A program made the position numbers and the translations under genes. The notes beneath the pieces are model-generated. The model was not told where the DNA came from, searched no databases, and was given only the letters and a program-made list of their open reading frames with translations. Below are positions 54,689-63,599 of a stretch of 64,000 nucleotides of DNA, piece after piece. This DNA comes from Verrucomicrobiota bacterium. Lineage in GTDB: Bacteria; Verrucomicrobiota; Verrucomicrobiia; Limisphaerales; UBA9464. The stretch lies in contig CANGKZ010000007.1 in the NCBI GenBank assembly GCA_947454705.1, forward strand, positions 1 to 64,000, in the 5' to 3' direction. Position 1 is the stretch's first letter. The number at the start of each line of letters is the position of its first letter.

Positions 54689-55459
54689 ATGGCTGAAGGG
54701 AAGCCCAAAACTCCGTCCGAGATCGAGGCAATGAGGGAAGCCGGGAAACTGGCGGCCAAGGTGCTTCGGCGCGCGGCGGCGTTGGTGACCCCAGGTCTTA
54801 CAACTGCGGAACTGGATAAGATGGTGGGAGAGCTGTTGCGCGAGCACGGCGCCACCAGCGCCTTTTTGGGGTATCGTGACTTTCCGGGGCAGTGCTGCAT
54901 TTCCGTCAACGAGGCGGTTGTGCACGGCATCGGCGACAAGCGGAGATTGCAATTCGGTGACCTGGTGAAACTGGACATCGGCGTGCGCCACAAAGGCTTT
55001 GTGGGAGACGTTGCGATGTCTATTGCCGTCGGCGGATGTCCTCCGATTGCGCAGAAACTGATGGACGTCACGGTGCAGTCCCTGTATGAGGGAATTTCCG
55101 CCGCGCGTCATGGGGCGCGCGTGAGTGAAGTTTCAGCGAAAATTCAGAAGCGGGTTGAAGCTGCTGGATTCAGCGTGGTGCGAGAATTTGTTGGTCATGG
55201 TGTCGGCCGGTCGGTCCATGAGGACCCGCAAGTGCCGAACTACGTGGATCGGAGAAGTGATTCACGGCTGCGGGCGGGCATGACGGTGGCCATTGAACCA
55301 ATGGTCAACCTGGGTGCTCCGGGAGTGGAAGTTTTGGGTGACAACTGGACGGTGGTGACTCGGGATCGGCAACTGTCGGCTCATTTTGAGCATACGGTGC
55401 TGATCACTGAGGGAGAGCCGGAAATTTTGACTAGAGATGAATTGCCGCCGCTTTATTGA
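54689..55459 (+). CDS. map: Type I methionyl aminopeptidase
   Basis: 256 residues; removes N-terminal Met from nascent proteins. PGQCCISVNEAVVHGI, KLDIGVRHKGFVGDVAMSI (two metal Asp), EFVGHGVGRSVHEDPQVPNY (His), AIEPMVNLG (Glu) and SAHFEHTVLIT (Glu) supply the five metal ligands. The ATG at 54689 has GGGAG six bases upstream; a GTG seven codons earlier is less likely. It stands between secY and rpmJ, with infA missing. Confidence 0.97.
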   Translation: MAEGKPKTPSEIEAMREAGKLAAKVLRRAAALVTPGLTTAELDKMVGELLREHGATSAFLGYRDFPGQCCISVNEAVVHGIGDKRRLQFGDLVKLDIGVRHKGFVGDVAMSIAVGGCPPIAQKLMDVTVQSLYEGISAARHGARVSEVSAKIQKRVEAAGFSVVREFVGHGVGRSVHEDPQVPNYVDRRSDSRLRAGMTVAIEPMVNLGAPGVEVLGDNWTVVTRDRQLSAHFEHTVLITEGEPEILTRDELPPLY

Positions 55460-55486
55460 CGGCGGGACAGACAGGAAAGATTTGCG

Positions 55487-55600
55487 ATGAAAGTGAGAGC
55501 GTCAGTTAAGAAACTTTGTGAAAACTGCAAGATCGTGCGGCGCAAGGGCGTTATCCGCGTGATCTGCTCCAACGCGCGCCACAAGCAGCGTCAGGGCTGA
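55487..55600 (+). CDS. rpmJ: 50S ribosomal protein L36 (zinc type)
   Basis: 37 residues. [20 protein letters not shown] followed by [16 protein letters not shown] carries the C-x2-C, C-x4-H zinc ribbon of the standard L36. An AGGAAAG precedes the ATG. Thirteen bases separate it from rpsM. infA, usually just upstream, is not present in the 27-base gap to map. Confidence 0.97.
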   Translation: MKVRASVKKLCENCKIVRRKGVIRVICSNARHKQRQG

Positions 55601-55612
55601 ACCAATTGAGCT

Positions 55613-56008
55613 ATGCCACGCATTCTAGGTGTTGATATTCCGGGTGAGAAGCGAGTGGATATTTCCCTTCGCTACATCTACGGACTGGGCCCGGTGAATT
55701 CCCGTCAGATTCTCGCGAAGGCGGGGATCGATCCGGCGACCCGCGCAAAGAACCTTTCCGAGTCACAGTTGTCCTTGATCGTGAACGCGATCCAGGAAGG
55801 GAAGTATGTCGTCGAGGGCGATCTTCGCCGTGAGATCGGCATCAACCTCAAGCGACTGCAGGCCGTCAAGTCGTATCGCGGTACCCGCCATCTGCGCGGA
55901 CTGCCGGTGCGCGGACAACGGACTCAGACGAATTCCCGCACCCGCAAGGGGCCTCGCCGTACGGTCGGCGTGCAGCGCAATCCGAACGCCAAGTCCGGCA
56001 CCCACTAA
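55613..56008 (+). CDS. rpsM: 30S ribosomal protein S13
   Basis: 131 residues. MPRILGVDIPGEKRVDISLRYIYGLG, LRREIGINLKRLQAVKSYRGTRHLRGLPVRGQRTQTNSRTRKG are S13; it bridges the 30S head with L5 and touches P-site tRNA. The tail is a few residues longer than in E. coli (118). Confidence 0.98.
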   Translation: MPRILGVDIPGEKRVDISLRYIYGLGPVNSRQILAKAGIDPATRAKNLSESQLSLIVNAIQEGKYVVEGDLRREIGINLKRLQAVKSYRGTRHLRGLPVRGQRTQTNSRTRKGPRRTVGVQRNPNAKSGTH

Positions 56009-56027
56009 ACCCCTTTAGACGATCCCT

Positions 56028-56612
56028 ATGGCAGACGAGACGAAGGCGGCGAAACCCGCCGCTAAGAAGGAAACCGCCGAAGGCACAGCCCCGGCGGCAG
56101 AAAAGCCCGCAAAGGCTCCGAAGAAGGCTGCGGCCGCTGCGCCTGCAGCTGCTGAAGCGCCTGCGGCTCCCGCCGTTGCACCGACTGTGGCAGCCCCGTC
56201 GGCTGCCGAGTTGCTCGGTGATGATCCCAACGCCAAGAAGGTTGTTCGCGTCAAGGGTGCGAAGAACATCAGCGTCGGCATCGCCAACATTCTCGCGACC
56301 TTCAACAACACCCAGGTCACCATTACCGATATGCAGGGCAACCTGATCGGTTGGAGCACCGCGGGCCGCGTTGGATTCAAGGGCTCCCGCAAGAGCACCG
56401 CATTCGCCGCCCAGCAGGCCGCTCAGGACGCCGCCCGTCAGGCGATGTCCCACGGCATGCGCGAAGTTGAAGTGCGCGTCAATGGTCCGGGTTCCGGCCG
56501 CGAGAGCGCCATCCGCGCCCTCCAGGCGATCGGACTTGAAATCTCCGCGATCAAGGACACCACTCCGGTGCCCCACAACGGCTGCCGGCCTCGCAAGAAG
56601 CGCCGCGTCTAG
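56028..56612 (+). CDS. rpsK: 30S ribosomal protein S11 with long N-terminal extension
   Basis: 194 residues against about 129 in E. coli. The first 65-70 residues are almost only Ala, Lys, Pro and Glu, a histone-like low-complexity tail. The S11 core begins at [31 protein letters not shown] and has [17 protein letters not shown] and [18 protein letters not shown]. It forms part of the platform near the E site. Confidence 0.97.
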   Translation: MADETKAAKPAAKKETAEGTAPAAEKPAKAPKKAAAAAPAAAEAPAAPAVAPTVAAPSAAELLGDDPNAKKVVRVKGAKNISVGIANILATFNNTQVTITDMQGNLIGWSTAGRVGFKGSRKSTAFAAQQAAQDAARQAMSHGMREVEVRVNGPGSGRESAIRALQAIGLEISAIKDTTPVPHNGCRPRKKRRV

Positions 56613-56654
56613 TCCAGGCCTGATCCCGAACTTTAGAATTTCGAACGTCTTCTT

Positions 56655-57263
56655 ATGGCTCGTTATACCGGCCCCCGCACCCGCATCAGCCGCCGTTTCG
56701 GCGTCCCCATTTTCGGTAACTCGAAGTACCTCGAGCGTCGTCCCTACGGCCCCGGGGTGCACGGCCCGAAGTCCCGTCGCAAGCACAGCGACTACGCGAT
56801 CGGTCTGATCGAAAAGCAAAAGCTCCGCTACTTCTACGGCCTGCAGGAACGTCAGTTCCGCAACGCCTACGAGAAGGCTCTCCGCATGCGCGGTGTCACC
56901 GGCGAGAAGTTGCTCCAGATCCTCGAAGGCCGCTTGGACAACTTGGTGTACCACGCTGGTTTCGCCCTGACCCGTCCGGCTGCCCGTCAGCTGGTGGCTC
57001 ATGGACACGTCAAGGTCAACGGCCGCAAGGTCGATGTGCCGAGCTTCGCCGTGAAGGTGAACGACGTGATCGAAGTCCGCGATCACAACGTGAGCAAGCA
57101 GCTCGCCGCGAAGAATGTCGAAGGCGCCACCAGCCGGGTTGTTCCCGATTGGCTGTCCGTTGACAAGACCGCGCTGAAGGCGACTTTGCTCCGCGTTCCG
57201 TCCCGCGACGAGATCAACCCGATCGCCAACGAGCAGGCGGTCGTCGAATTCTACTCCCGCTAA
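56655..57263 (+). CDS. rpsD: 30S ribosomal protein S4
   Basis: 202 residues. MARYTGPRTRISRRFG opens it; KQKLRYFYGLQERQFRNAYEKA and the S4 RNA-binding domain LEGRLDNLVYHAGFALTRPAARQLVAHGHVKVNGRKVDVPSF follow. A primary 16S binder; in proteobacteria it represses the alpha operon. The zinc-type cysteines near the N terminus are absent. Confidence 0.98.
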   Translation: MARYTGPRTRISRRFGVPIFGNSKYLERRPYGPGVHGPKSRRKHSDYAIGLIEKQKLRYFYGLQERQFRNAYEKALRMRGVTGEKLLQILEGRLDNLVYHAGFALTRPAARQLVAHGHVKVNGRKVDVPSFAVKVNDVIEVRDHNVSKQLAAKNVEGATSRVVPDWLSVDKTALKATLLRVPSRDEINPIANEQAVVEFYSR

Positions 57264-57276
57264 TCCGGTCCGCCGC

Positions 57277-57344
57277 GGTTCGGCGAACCACAAAGCAATT
57301 ATAGGGGGCGGCCGACCGGGAGTAGCCAAGGTCGGCAATCGCCC
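57277..57344 (+). promoter_or_regulatory. Structured spacer between rpsD and rpoA
   Basis: Two hairpins fill most of the 108-base gap. The first is GGTTC (57277-57281) with GAACC (57285-57289). The second is larger: GGGCG plus GCCGACC (57306-57317) pairs with GGTCGGC (57330-57336) and, after a three-base AAT bulge, CGCCC (57340-57344), around a 12-base loop. No T-tract follows, so this is not a classic terminator; a binding site for an autoregulating ribosomal protein or an RNA-processing site is an inference. Confidence 0.5.
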
Positions 57345-57371
57345 AGATTAAAATTGCACCCCAAATAAGCC

Positions 57372-58382
57372 ATGCCTGTACGTCTAGGTCGTTTTGAAAT
57401 GCCCAAGCGGCTCTCGAAGGATGAATCCTCCGCGACGCCGACTTATGCGAAGTTCATCGCAGAACCCTTTGAAACCGGGTTCGGGCACACCATCGGCAAT
57501 TCGCTTCGCCGCGTGCTGCTGAGCTCTCTCGAGGGAAGTGCCATCACTTCCGTCAAGATCGACGGAGCCATGCACGAGTTCACCACGGTGGACGGCGTTG
57601 TTGAAGACGTGACCGACATCGTCCTGAACTTGAAGAAGATCAAGTTCAAGACCCATTCTCGCGAACCCCAAATCCTGCTCCTTTCCGCCAACAAGGAAGG
57701 CGCAGTGACTGCCGCGGACATCCAGCTCAACCAGAATGTTGAATTGGTCAACCCGGAGCAGCACATCTGCACTCTCGACAAGAAGAAGAAGTTCGAGATG
57801 GAGATTGAGATCAAGGTGGGCCGCGGTTTCTGCCCTGGTGACGAAAACAAGAAGATTGATCAGCCCATTGGCGTGATCGCGATCGACTCGATTTTCTCCC
57901 CGGTCACCCGCGTTCGCTACGGTGTGGAAGCGGCCCGTGTGGGGCAGCGCACCGATTATGACAAGCTTCTGGTTGAGATCTGGACCGATGGTCGGATCTC
58001 CCCGGACGACGCCCTCACCCAGGCTTCGGCGATCCTCCAGCATCACCTCGACGTGTTTGTCGGTTACGACAAGAACGCCGTGGAGTTCGAGGAAGAGCAG
58101 AAGCCTCAGGACGACGAGAAGGCCAAGCTCCGCAAGCTTCTCAACATGAGCGTCAACGAGATCGAACTCTCGGTCCGTGCCGCCAACTGCCTCAACAACG
58201 CCAACATTACGGCGGTCGGCCAATTGGCCATGAAGACCGAAGCCGAAATGCTCAAGTACCGCAACTTCGGTAAGAAGTCGCTGAACGAGATCAAAGAAAA
58301 GCTGTCCGGCCTTGGGCTGGCGCTCGGCATGAACATCGACCCGTCGCTGCTCGAACCGGCGCCGGAAACCAAAAAGATCTAA
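57372..58382 (+). CDS. rpoA: DNA-directed RNA polymerase subunit alpha
   Basis: 336 residues. The N-terminal dimerisation domain shows AEPFETGFGHTIGNSLRRVLLSSLEG and DVTDIVLNLKKIKFK. The flexible linker is followed by the DNA-binding C-terminal domain MSVNEIELSVRAANCLNNANI with its UP-element arginine, then YRNFGKKSLNEIKEKLSGLGL. The length is near E. coli (329). Confidence 0.98.
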   Translation: MPVRLGRFEMPKRLSKDESSATPTYAKFIAEPFETGFGHTIGNSLRRVLLSSLEGSAITSVKIDGAMHEFTTVDGVVEDVTDIVLNLKKIKFKTHSREPQILLLSANKEGAVTAADIQLNQNVELVNPEQHICTLDKKKKFEMEIEIKVGRGFCPGDENKKIDQPIGVIAIDSIFSPVTRVRYGVEAARVGQRTDYDKLLVEIWTDGRISPDDALTQASAILQHHLDVFVGYDKNAVEFEEEQKPQDDEKAKLRKLLNMSVNEIELSVRAANCLNNANITAVGQLAMKTEAEMLKYRNFGKKSLNEIKEKLSGLGLALGMNIDPSLLEPAPETKKI

Positions 58383-58388
58383 CCTCCC

Positions 58389-58931
58389 ATGCGCCACCTT
58401 AGTCGCACCGCCAAGCTCGGCCGCACTGGTTCCCATCGCAATGCGATGCTGGCCAACCTTGTCGGCAGCCTCATCAAACATCGTCGCGTGACCACCACGC
58501 TCGCCAAGGCAAAAGCCGCCCGGCCAGTCGCCGAGAAGCTTCTGACTCTCGGCAAACAGGCCCAGCAGGCTCTCGCCGCGGCTTCCGCCTCGTCGGACGC
58601 CAAGCAGAAGGCCGCCGCCACCGCGGTGAACGTCCACTGCCGCCGTCTCGCCGCTGCGAAGCTTCGCCAGCAGCCCCGCAGCTTCTTCGTCGGTACGAAG
58701 AAGGCACCGGGCAAGGTGAAGCGCGAGCAGTTCCGCGAAAACGAAGACGTGGTTCACATCCTCTTCGACAAGATCGCTCCGCTCTTCAAGGACCGCAGCG
58801 GTGGCTACACCCGCATTCTCCGTCTCGGAGAGCGCCGTGGTGACGTCGCCCAGCTCGCGATTCTCGAGTGGGTCGAAGGACCTGCCGCCGAAGCGACTGC
58901 TGCTGCCCCGGCTGCTGAAGCCGCGAAGTAA
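58389..58931 (+). CDS. rplQ: 50S ribosomal protein L17 with internal insertion
   Basis: 180 residues against about 127 in E. coli. The start MRHLSRTAKLGRTGSHRNAMLANLVGSL and the end GGYTRILRLGERRGDVAQLAILEWV are normal L17. Between them, at about residues 58-120, lies an extra Ala/Lys/Arg-rich stretch (ALAAASASSDAKQKAAATAV and onward), and the C terminus has a 20-residue Ala/Glu tail. It is the last gene of the operon. Confidence 0.96.
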   Translation: MRHLSRTAKLGRTGSHRNAMLANLVGSLIKHRRVTTTLAKAKAARPVAEKLLTLGKQAQQALAAASASSDAKQKAAATAVNVHCRRLAAAKLRQQPRSFFVGTKKAPGKVKREQFRENEDVVHILFDKIAPLFKDRSGGYTRILRLGERRGDVAQLAILEWVEGPAAEATAAAPAAEAAK

Positions 58932-58960
58932 TCGCAGCTGCGAGTCTCGCATTCATTTCA

Positions 58961-58987
58961 AAGCCCGCCCAACGGCGGGCTTTTTTG
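58961..58987 (+). terminator. Intrinsic terminator of the ribosomal operon
   Basis: GCCCGCC (58963-58969), loop CAAC, GGCGGGC (58974-58980) and six T directly after; 30 bases behind the rplQ stop. This is the strongest Rho-independent terminator in the window. Confidence 0.95.
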
Positions 58988-59063
58988 TTGCCCAGATGTG
59001 CTTTGATGACGCGTCGAGGCGCAGCGTGCTTGCTCGGTGGGGAAGTTCTGGGAGATTCGGCCC

Positions 59064-59849
59064 ATGATTCTTCGAAGTGATGAGACGGTGGATCTTGCGA
59101 CTCCAACCGGACCGATGCGAACCCACGTGTTCCGTCCGGTGGCCGCAGGTCGGTATCCGGGAATTGTGCTCTATTCCGAGATTTTCCAAGTCACGCCTCC
59201 GATTCGCCGGACAGCTGCGTTTCTGGCTGGGCATGGTTATGTGGTGGCGGTTCCTCAAATCTGGCATGAGTTCGAACCCGCCGGTTCATCGCTCGCCTAC
59301 GATCAGGCCGGGGCCGATCGGGGCAATGCGTTAAAATTGCTCAAGGAGGTGCCCGCAATAGATGGGGACGCTCGGGCGACAGTGGATTTTCTGAAGACCC
59401 ATCCCTCATGCACCGGACGTATTGGGGCGCTGGGGATTTGCGTGGGAGGCCATCTGTCGTATCGGGCATCGATCGTGTGCCCTGAGATCCGCGCGACGGC
59501 CTGCTTTTACGCCACGGATCTGCATAAGGGATCGTTGGGAAAAGGCGGTGACGACACGCTGCTTCGCACCGGAGAGTTGAAGTCGGAGCTCCTGTTGATC
59601 TGGGGGCGGCAGGATCCGCATGTGCCACGGGACGGACGTCGCAAGATTTACGAGGCAGTCGGAGATTCCGGAGTGGAGTTCACCTGGCATGAATTCAACG
59701 GTCAGCACGCTTTCCTGCGGGACGAGGGGCATCGTCATGATCCGGCACTCACGTTGTTGTGCCAGCAGTTGGTGCTGGAGTTGTTCCACCGTCGCTTGGG
59801 GGAGGGAGACGGGGCGGTGGCGGCGGGTTCCGCAGAGTCGCGACACTGA
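59064..59849 (+). CDS. Dienelactone hydrolase family protein
   Basis: 261-residue alpha/beta hydrolase. The triad of the DLH family is complete: C126 in GICVGGHLSYR, D184 in WGRQDPHVP and H215 in NGQHAFLRDEG; E39 in LYSEIFQ matches the Glu that activates the cysteine. Members cleave dienelactones and related small esters; the natural substrate is not known here and no aromatic-degradation genes are nearby. The ATG at 59064 has GGGAG nine bases upstream. Confidence 0.9.
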   Translation: MILRSDETVDLATPTGPMRTHVFRPVAAGRYPGIVLYSEIFQVTPPIRRTAAFLAGHGYVVAVPQIWHEFEPAGSSLAYDQAGADRGNALKLLKEVPAIDGDARATVDFLKTHPSCTGRIGALGICVGGHLSYRASIVCPEIRATACFYATDLHKGSLGKGGDDTLLRTGELKSELLLIWGRQDPHVPRDGRRKIYEAVGDSGVEFTWHEFNGQHAFLRDEGHRHDPALTLLCQQLVLELFHRRLGEGDGAVAAGSAESRH

Positions 59850-59976
59850 TTCGGTACGACGAATCGCGGGTGGAGGATCAAAAATGGCACCCGGGACAAT
59901 CCTCGTTTGCGTCGAAGGGACTTCGCCGTAGGCTCGTCATAAGTTCATCCCCGGCATCTGTTAACCGCATTCCGTC

Positions 59977-62900
59977 ATGAGGGTTCAAAGGCTTCTAGCG
60001 TTCGTTGTTGCATGTTCTTGGCTCGGGCTTTCGGCCCGGGCGGCGGGACCGGATTTTCAGCGTCAAATTCGTCCGATTCTTTCCGACAAGTGCTTTGCCT
60101 GCCATGGGCCGGATGAGGCGCGTCGCAAGGCGGGATTGCGGCTGGATCTTCCCGGGGAACCGTTCAAGGCGTTGAAATCCGGCAAGCGGGCGATCGTTCC
60201 GGGCAAGCCCAACGAATCGGAACTGGTCCATCGGTTGGACGCCACGGATGAGGATGAACGGATGCCTCCGGCGAAGTTTGATCGCCACCTGTCGGCTGGA
60301 GAAAAGGATCTTTTGCGTCAATGGATCGCAGCGGGAGCCGAGTTCAGCGATCACTGGGCGTTTCAGCCTCCCGCCGAACCAACCGCACCTCAGACCCAGA
60401 AGGCCGGCTGGGGACGAAATCCGATCGATCGTTTTGTCCTGAAGGCTCTGGAGGAAAAGAAGCTCGCACCCGAGCCGGAGGCGGATCAAGTGACCCTCGC
60501 GCGTCGAGCCTCGCTCGATCTCACCGGACTCCCGCCGACTCCCGAGGAGGTGGATGCGTTCCTGGCTGACAAGACGCCTGGATCCTACGAGCGGCTGGTG
60601 GATCGTCTCCTGGAATCTCCCGCCTACGGGGAACGCATGGCTCAGTGGTGGCTGGATCTGGCGCGTTATGCGGACACCAACGGGTATCACATCGATACGC
60701 ATCGCGACCTGTGGTTGTGGCGTGAGTGGGTGATCCGTTCGTTCAACCGCAATGTTCCCTTTGATCGCTTCACCGTGGAGCAGGTTGCCGGCGATCTGCT
60801 CCCGAATGCGACAGTCGAGCAAAAGGTCGCGTCGGGATTCAACCGCAACACCATGGTGAATTTTGAGGGCGGCGCGGATCCGGATGAGTACCAGACCAAG
60901 TACGTGGTGGATCGCGTGAACACGACGGGATTGACCTGGCTGGGGCTGACCGTGGGCTGCGCCGAGTGTCACGATCACAAGTACGATCCGATTTCCACGA
61001 AGGAGTTTTACCAGTTCTTCGCCTTCTTCAATTCGATCACGGAGCGCGGTCTCGATGGCAGCAACGCCAACCCGGTTCCGGTGATGAAGGTCCCGACCGA
61101 AGAGCAGCAGGCCGCGATCGAGCGTCATCGATCCGAAATGAAACGGCTCGAAGCGGCGCTGGAGCGTCGGATGGGTTCGCCGAGCGAATCTGAGTCGAAG
61201 TCCCTGCGGACCTGGATGCAGGAATTGCGCGGGGGACTTCAGGATTCGTGGACTGCCTTGAAGCCGGATCGGGCTCATTCGACCGGCGGGGCGACGCTGA
61301 CGATTCAGGACGACAGCTCGGTACTGGCGAAGGGAAGCACGCCGGATTCGGATCGTTATGAATTAAACGCTGTCGTCGGGGACCGCGCCATCGCAGGGCT
61401 CCGGATCGAAGCTCTTCCCGACGCTTCGATGACGAACGGCGGATTTTCTCGTGGCGACACCGGGGACTTCAACATGACGGGTGTGGAAGCCTTGTTGGAG
61501 GCCGTGGATCCTTCGAAGGAGCTTGATCCCGCGACGGTGACTGCCGGGAACTGGTGGTCGGTGGGGCCCTTTACTGCGAAGGATGCGAATGATGCCTTCA
61601 ATCGGGAGTTCATCGCCGTTTCGTCGATCAACCTATCCGCACTGGTGGGCGAGAAATCGGAACTGCGTTGGGTGGAGCAACCCGGCTGGAAGGACGCGAG
61701 CCAGATTGACCTCAAGGGGGATGTGGCTGCGACCTATGTGACGCGCGTGCTGACGGCCCCGAAGGCGGGGTGGATGCGGATTGCGGTGGGCAGTGACGAT
61801 GGCGTCCGAGTTTGGATGAACGGCCGCGAACGGTTGTCCCGAAACGTGTCGCGATCGGCCGCGGCGCGTCAGGATTTTGCCCTGGTTCCGTTGCATGCCG
61901 GCGAGAACCGGTTGGTGATGAAGATCAGCAACGGCGGCGGTGGGTACGCGTTTTTCTACGAGCCGATTCGCGAACGGGTGACGACGCTTCCGTTGAACTT
62001 CTCGGCGGCATTTGCGGATGGGGCATTGAAGGGGAACGCGGCGTCGAATCTGATCGATGCCGATGCCAAGTCCGGCTGGGCAGGGGATGGACATTCGCCC
62101 GAGGCGCGGAAGCCGTTGCAGGCGGTCTTGGTGGCCGACGGTGCCTATTCGTTTGCATCAGGGGCGCGCCTCAAGGTGGTGCTGAAGTTTGAGTCTGGCC
62201 AGGCCAAACGTTCTTTGGGGCGCCTGCGATTGTCCGCGTCATCGCGCGATGAACTGTCGCGCGTGGCTGCCTTGCCGGAGCCGGTTCGCGCGGCTCTTTT
62301 TGCGAAGGACACCGGCGCAGGAGCCGGCGAATCCCATCGTGTGCTCACCCGTCATTTTCTTGAGGAGCGTTCCGAGGAGGTCCGTGAGTTGAAGCGGGGA
62401 GTGGCCAGCGAAAAGGATGCGTTGGCGAAGGTGGAGAGCCAGGTTCCCGAGACGATGATCATGGCCGAGATGGACAAGCCCCGGGACACCTTTCAGCTCA
62501 TTCGGGGCAACTGGCAGGCCAAGGGGGACAAGGTGCTGCCGGGCACGCCTGCGTTCCTTCCGCCGTTGCGAAAGGCGAACCCGGACCGGGCCTCGCGCCT
62601 CGACCTCGCGAAGTGGCTGGTGGATCCGGCAAATCCGCTACCGGCCCGCGTCACTGTGAATCGCTTGTGGCAGCTCGTGTTTGGAACCGGGCTGGTCAAG
62701 ACGGCCAATGATTTCGGCAATCAGGGCGATTTGCCCTCGCATCCCGAGTTGCTGGACTGGCTGGCGTATCAATTCAGCCACGGCGTGGCACTGCCCGGCG
62801 GGGGACGCGGCGAGCCCTGGGATGTGAAGTCGATGATGCGGTTGTTGGTGACCTCTGCGGCGTATCGCCAGAGCACCACCGTGACTCCGCACAAGCTGGA

Positions 62901-63576
62901 AGTGGATCCTTACAACCGTTTGATTTCGCGCGGCCCCCGCTTCCGCTTGGATGCGGAGTTTGTGCGTGACCAGGCGCTGGCGGTGTCGGGCTTGCTCGAC
63001 CGGCGCGTTGGCGGTTCGAGCGTGCGTCCGTATCAACCGCCCGGGCTTTGGGAGGCGATTGGTTTTGGCAACGGATTCAGCTCGCAGAGTTATACGCAGG
63101 ATCACGGGGGCGATTTGTATCGGCGTGGAATCTACGTGTACTGGAAGCGGTCGCTTCCGCACCCGTCGATGACCACATTTGATGCGCCCAACCGCGAGAT
63201 CTGCACGGTGAGCCGTCCGCGTACGAGCACGCCCCTGCAGGCGCTCGTGTTGATGAATGATCCCCAGTATGTCGAGGCCGCTCGCGCGCTCGCCCAGCGC
63301 GTCCTGCGCGAAGGGAAAGGGGATGTTGCAGCACGACTCGATTACGCATTCCGGCTGGTGGTGGGACGGTCCCCCAACCCGAAGGAGCGGGCGCTGTTGA
63401 AGCGCGTCTTCGAGCAGCAGCTCGGACATTTTACGGGCAATCGCGAGGCTGCGGAAAAGTTGATTTCCGTCGGCGAGGGACCACGCATGCCGGGTGTCGA
63501 ACCCGGTGTCCTGGCTGCCTGGACCGCCATTGGAAATCTGCTTCTGAACCTCGATGAGGTGATCACCAAGGGATAA
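59977..63576 (+). CDS. PSCyt1/DUF1549/DUF1553 secreted protein
   Basis: 1199 residues with a signal peptide (LLAFVVACSWLGLSARA). PSCyt1 follows: QIRPILSDKCFACHGPDEARR has the haem motif C39-x-x-C42-H43. DUF1549 (about 140-360) shows NPIDRFVLKALEEKKLAPE and VGCAECHDHKYDPIS, a second CxxCH. A beta-sandwich/PA14-like insert (about 430-760) includes GWMRIAVGSDDGVRVWMNGRE. The C-terminal DUF1553 has NPLPARVTVNRLWQLVFGTGLVKT and PRTSTPLQALVLMNDPQYVEAAR. Such proteins are abundant in Planctomycetes and Verrucomicrobia and are usually linked to DUF1501 proteins or sulfatases; the biochemical role is unknown. The expected DUF1501 partner is not within the window. Confidence 0.9.
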   Translation: MRVQRLLAFVVACSWLGLSARAAGPDFQRQIRPILSDKCFACHGPDEARRKAGLRLDLPGEPFKALKSGKRAIVPGKPNESELVHRLDATDEDERMPPAKFDRHLSAGEKDLLRQWIAAGAEFSDHWAFQPPAEPTAPQTQKAGWGRNPIDRFVLKALEEKKLAPEPEADQVTLARRASLDLTGLPPTPEEVDAFLADKTPGSYERLVDRLLESPAYGERMAQWWLDLARYADTNGYHIDTHRDLWLWREWVIRSFNRNVPFDRFTVEQVAGDLLPNATVEQKVASGFNRNTMVNFEGGADPDEYQTKYVVDRVNTTGLTWLGLTVGCAECHDHKYDPISTKEFYQFFAFFNSITERGLDGSNANPVPVMKVPTEEQQAAIERHRSEMKRLEAALERRMGSPSESESKSLRTWMQELRGGLQDSWTALKPDRAHSTGGATLTIQDDSSVLAKGSTPDSDRYELNAVVGDRAIAGLRIEALPDASMTNGGFSRGDTGDFNMTGVEALLEAVDPSKELDPATVTAGNWWSVGPFTAKDANDAFNREFIAVSSINLSALVGEKSELRWVEQPGWKDASQIDLKGDVAATYVTRVLTAPKAGWMRIAVGSDDGVRVWMNGRERLSRNVSRSAAARQDFALVPLHAGENRLVMKISNGGGGYAFFYEPIRERVTTLPLNFSAAFADGALKGNAASNLIDADAKSGWAGDGHSPEARKPLQAVLVADGAYSFASGARLKVVLKFESGQAKRSLGRLRLSASSRDELSRVAALPEPVRAALFAKDTGAGAGESHRVLTRHFLEERSEEVRELKRGVASEKDALAKVESQVPETMIMAEMDKPRDTFQLIRGNWQAKGDKVLPGTPAFLPPLRKANPDRASRLDLAKWLVDPANPLPARVTVNRLWQLVFGTGLVKTANDFGNQGDLPSHPELLDWLAYQFSHGVALPGGGRGEPWDVKSMMRLLVTSAAYRQSTTVTPHKLEVDPYNRLISRGPRFRLDAEFVRDQALAVSGLLDRRVGGSSVRPYQPPGLWEAIGFGNGFSSQSYTQDHGGDLYRRGIYVYWKRSLPHPSMTTFDAPNREICTVSRPRTSTPLQALVLMNDPQYVEAARALAQRVLREGKGDVAARLDYAFRLVVGRSPNPKERALLKRVFEQQLGHFTGNREAAEKLISVGEGPRMPGVEPGVLAAWTAIGNLLLNLDEVITKG

Positions 63577-63599
63577 AAACTAAACCCTCGCACAAGAGA

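Noticed and set aside
55866-58952. Long minus-strand frames over rpsK, rpsD, rpoA and rplQ
   Set aside because: Shadows of ribosomal protein and rpoA genes whose identity is certain.
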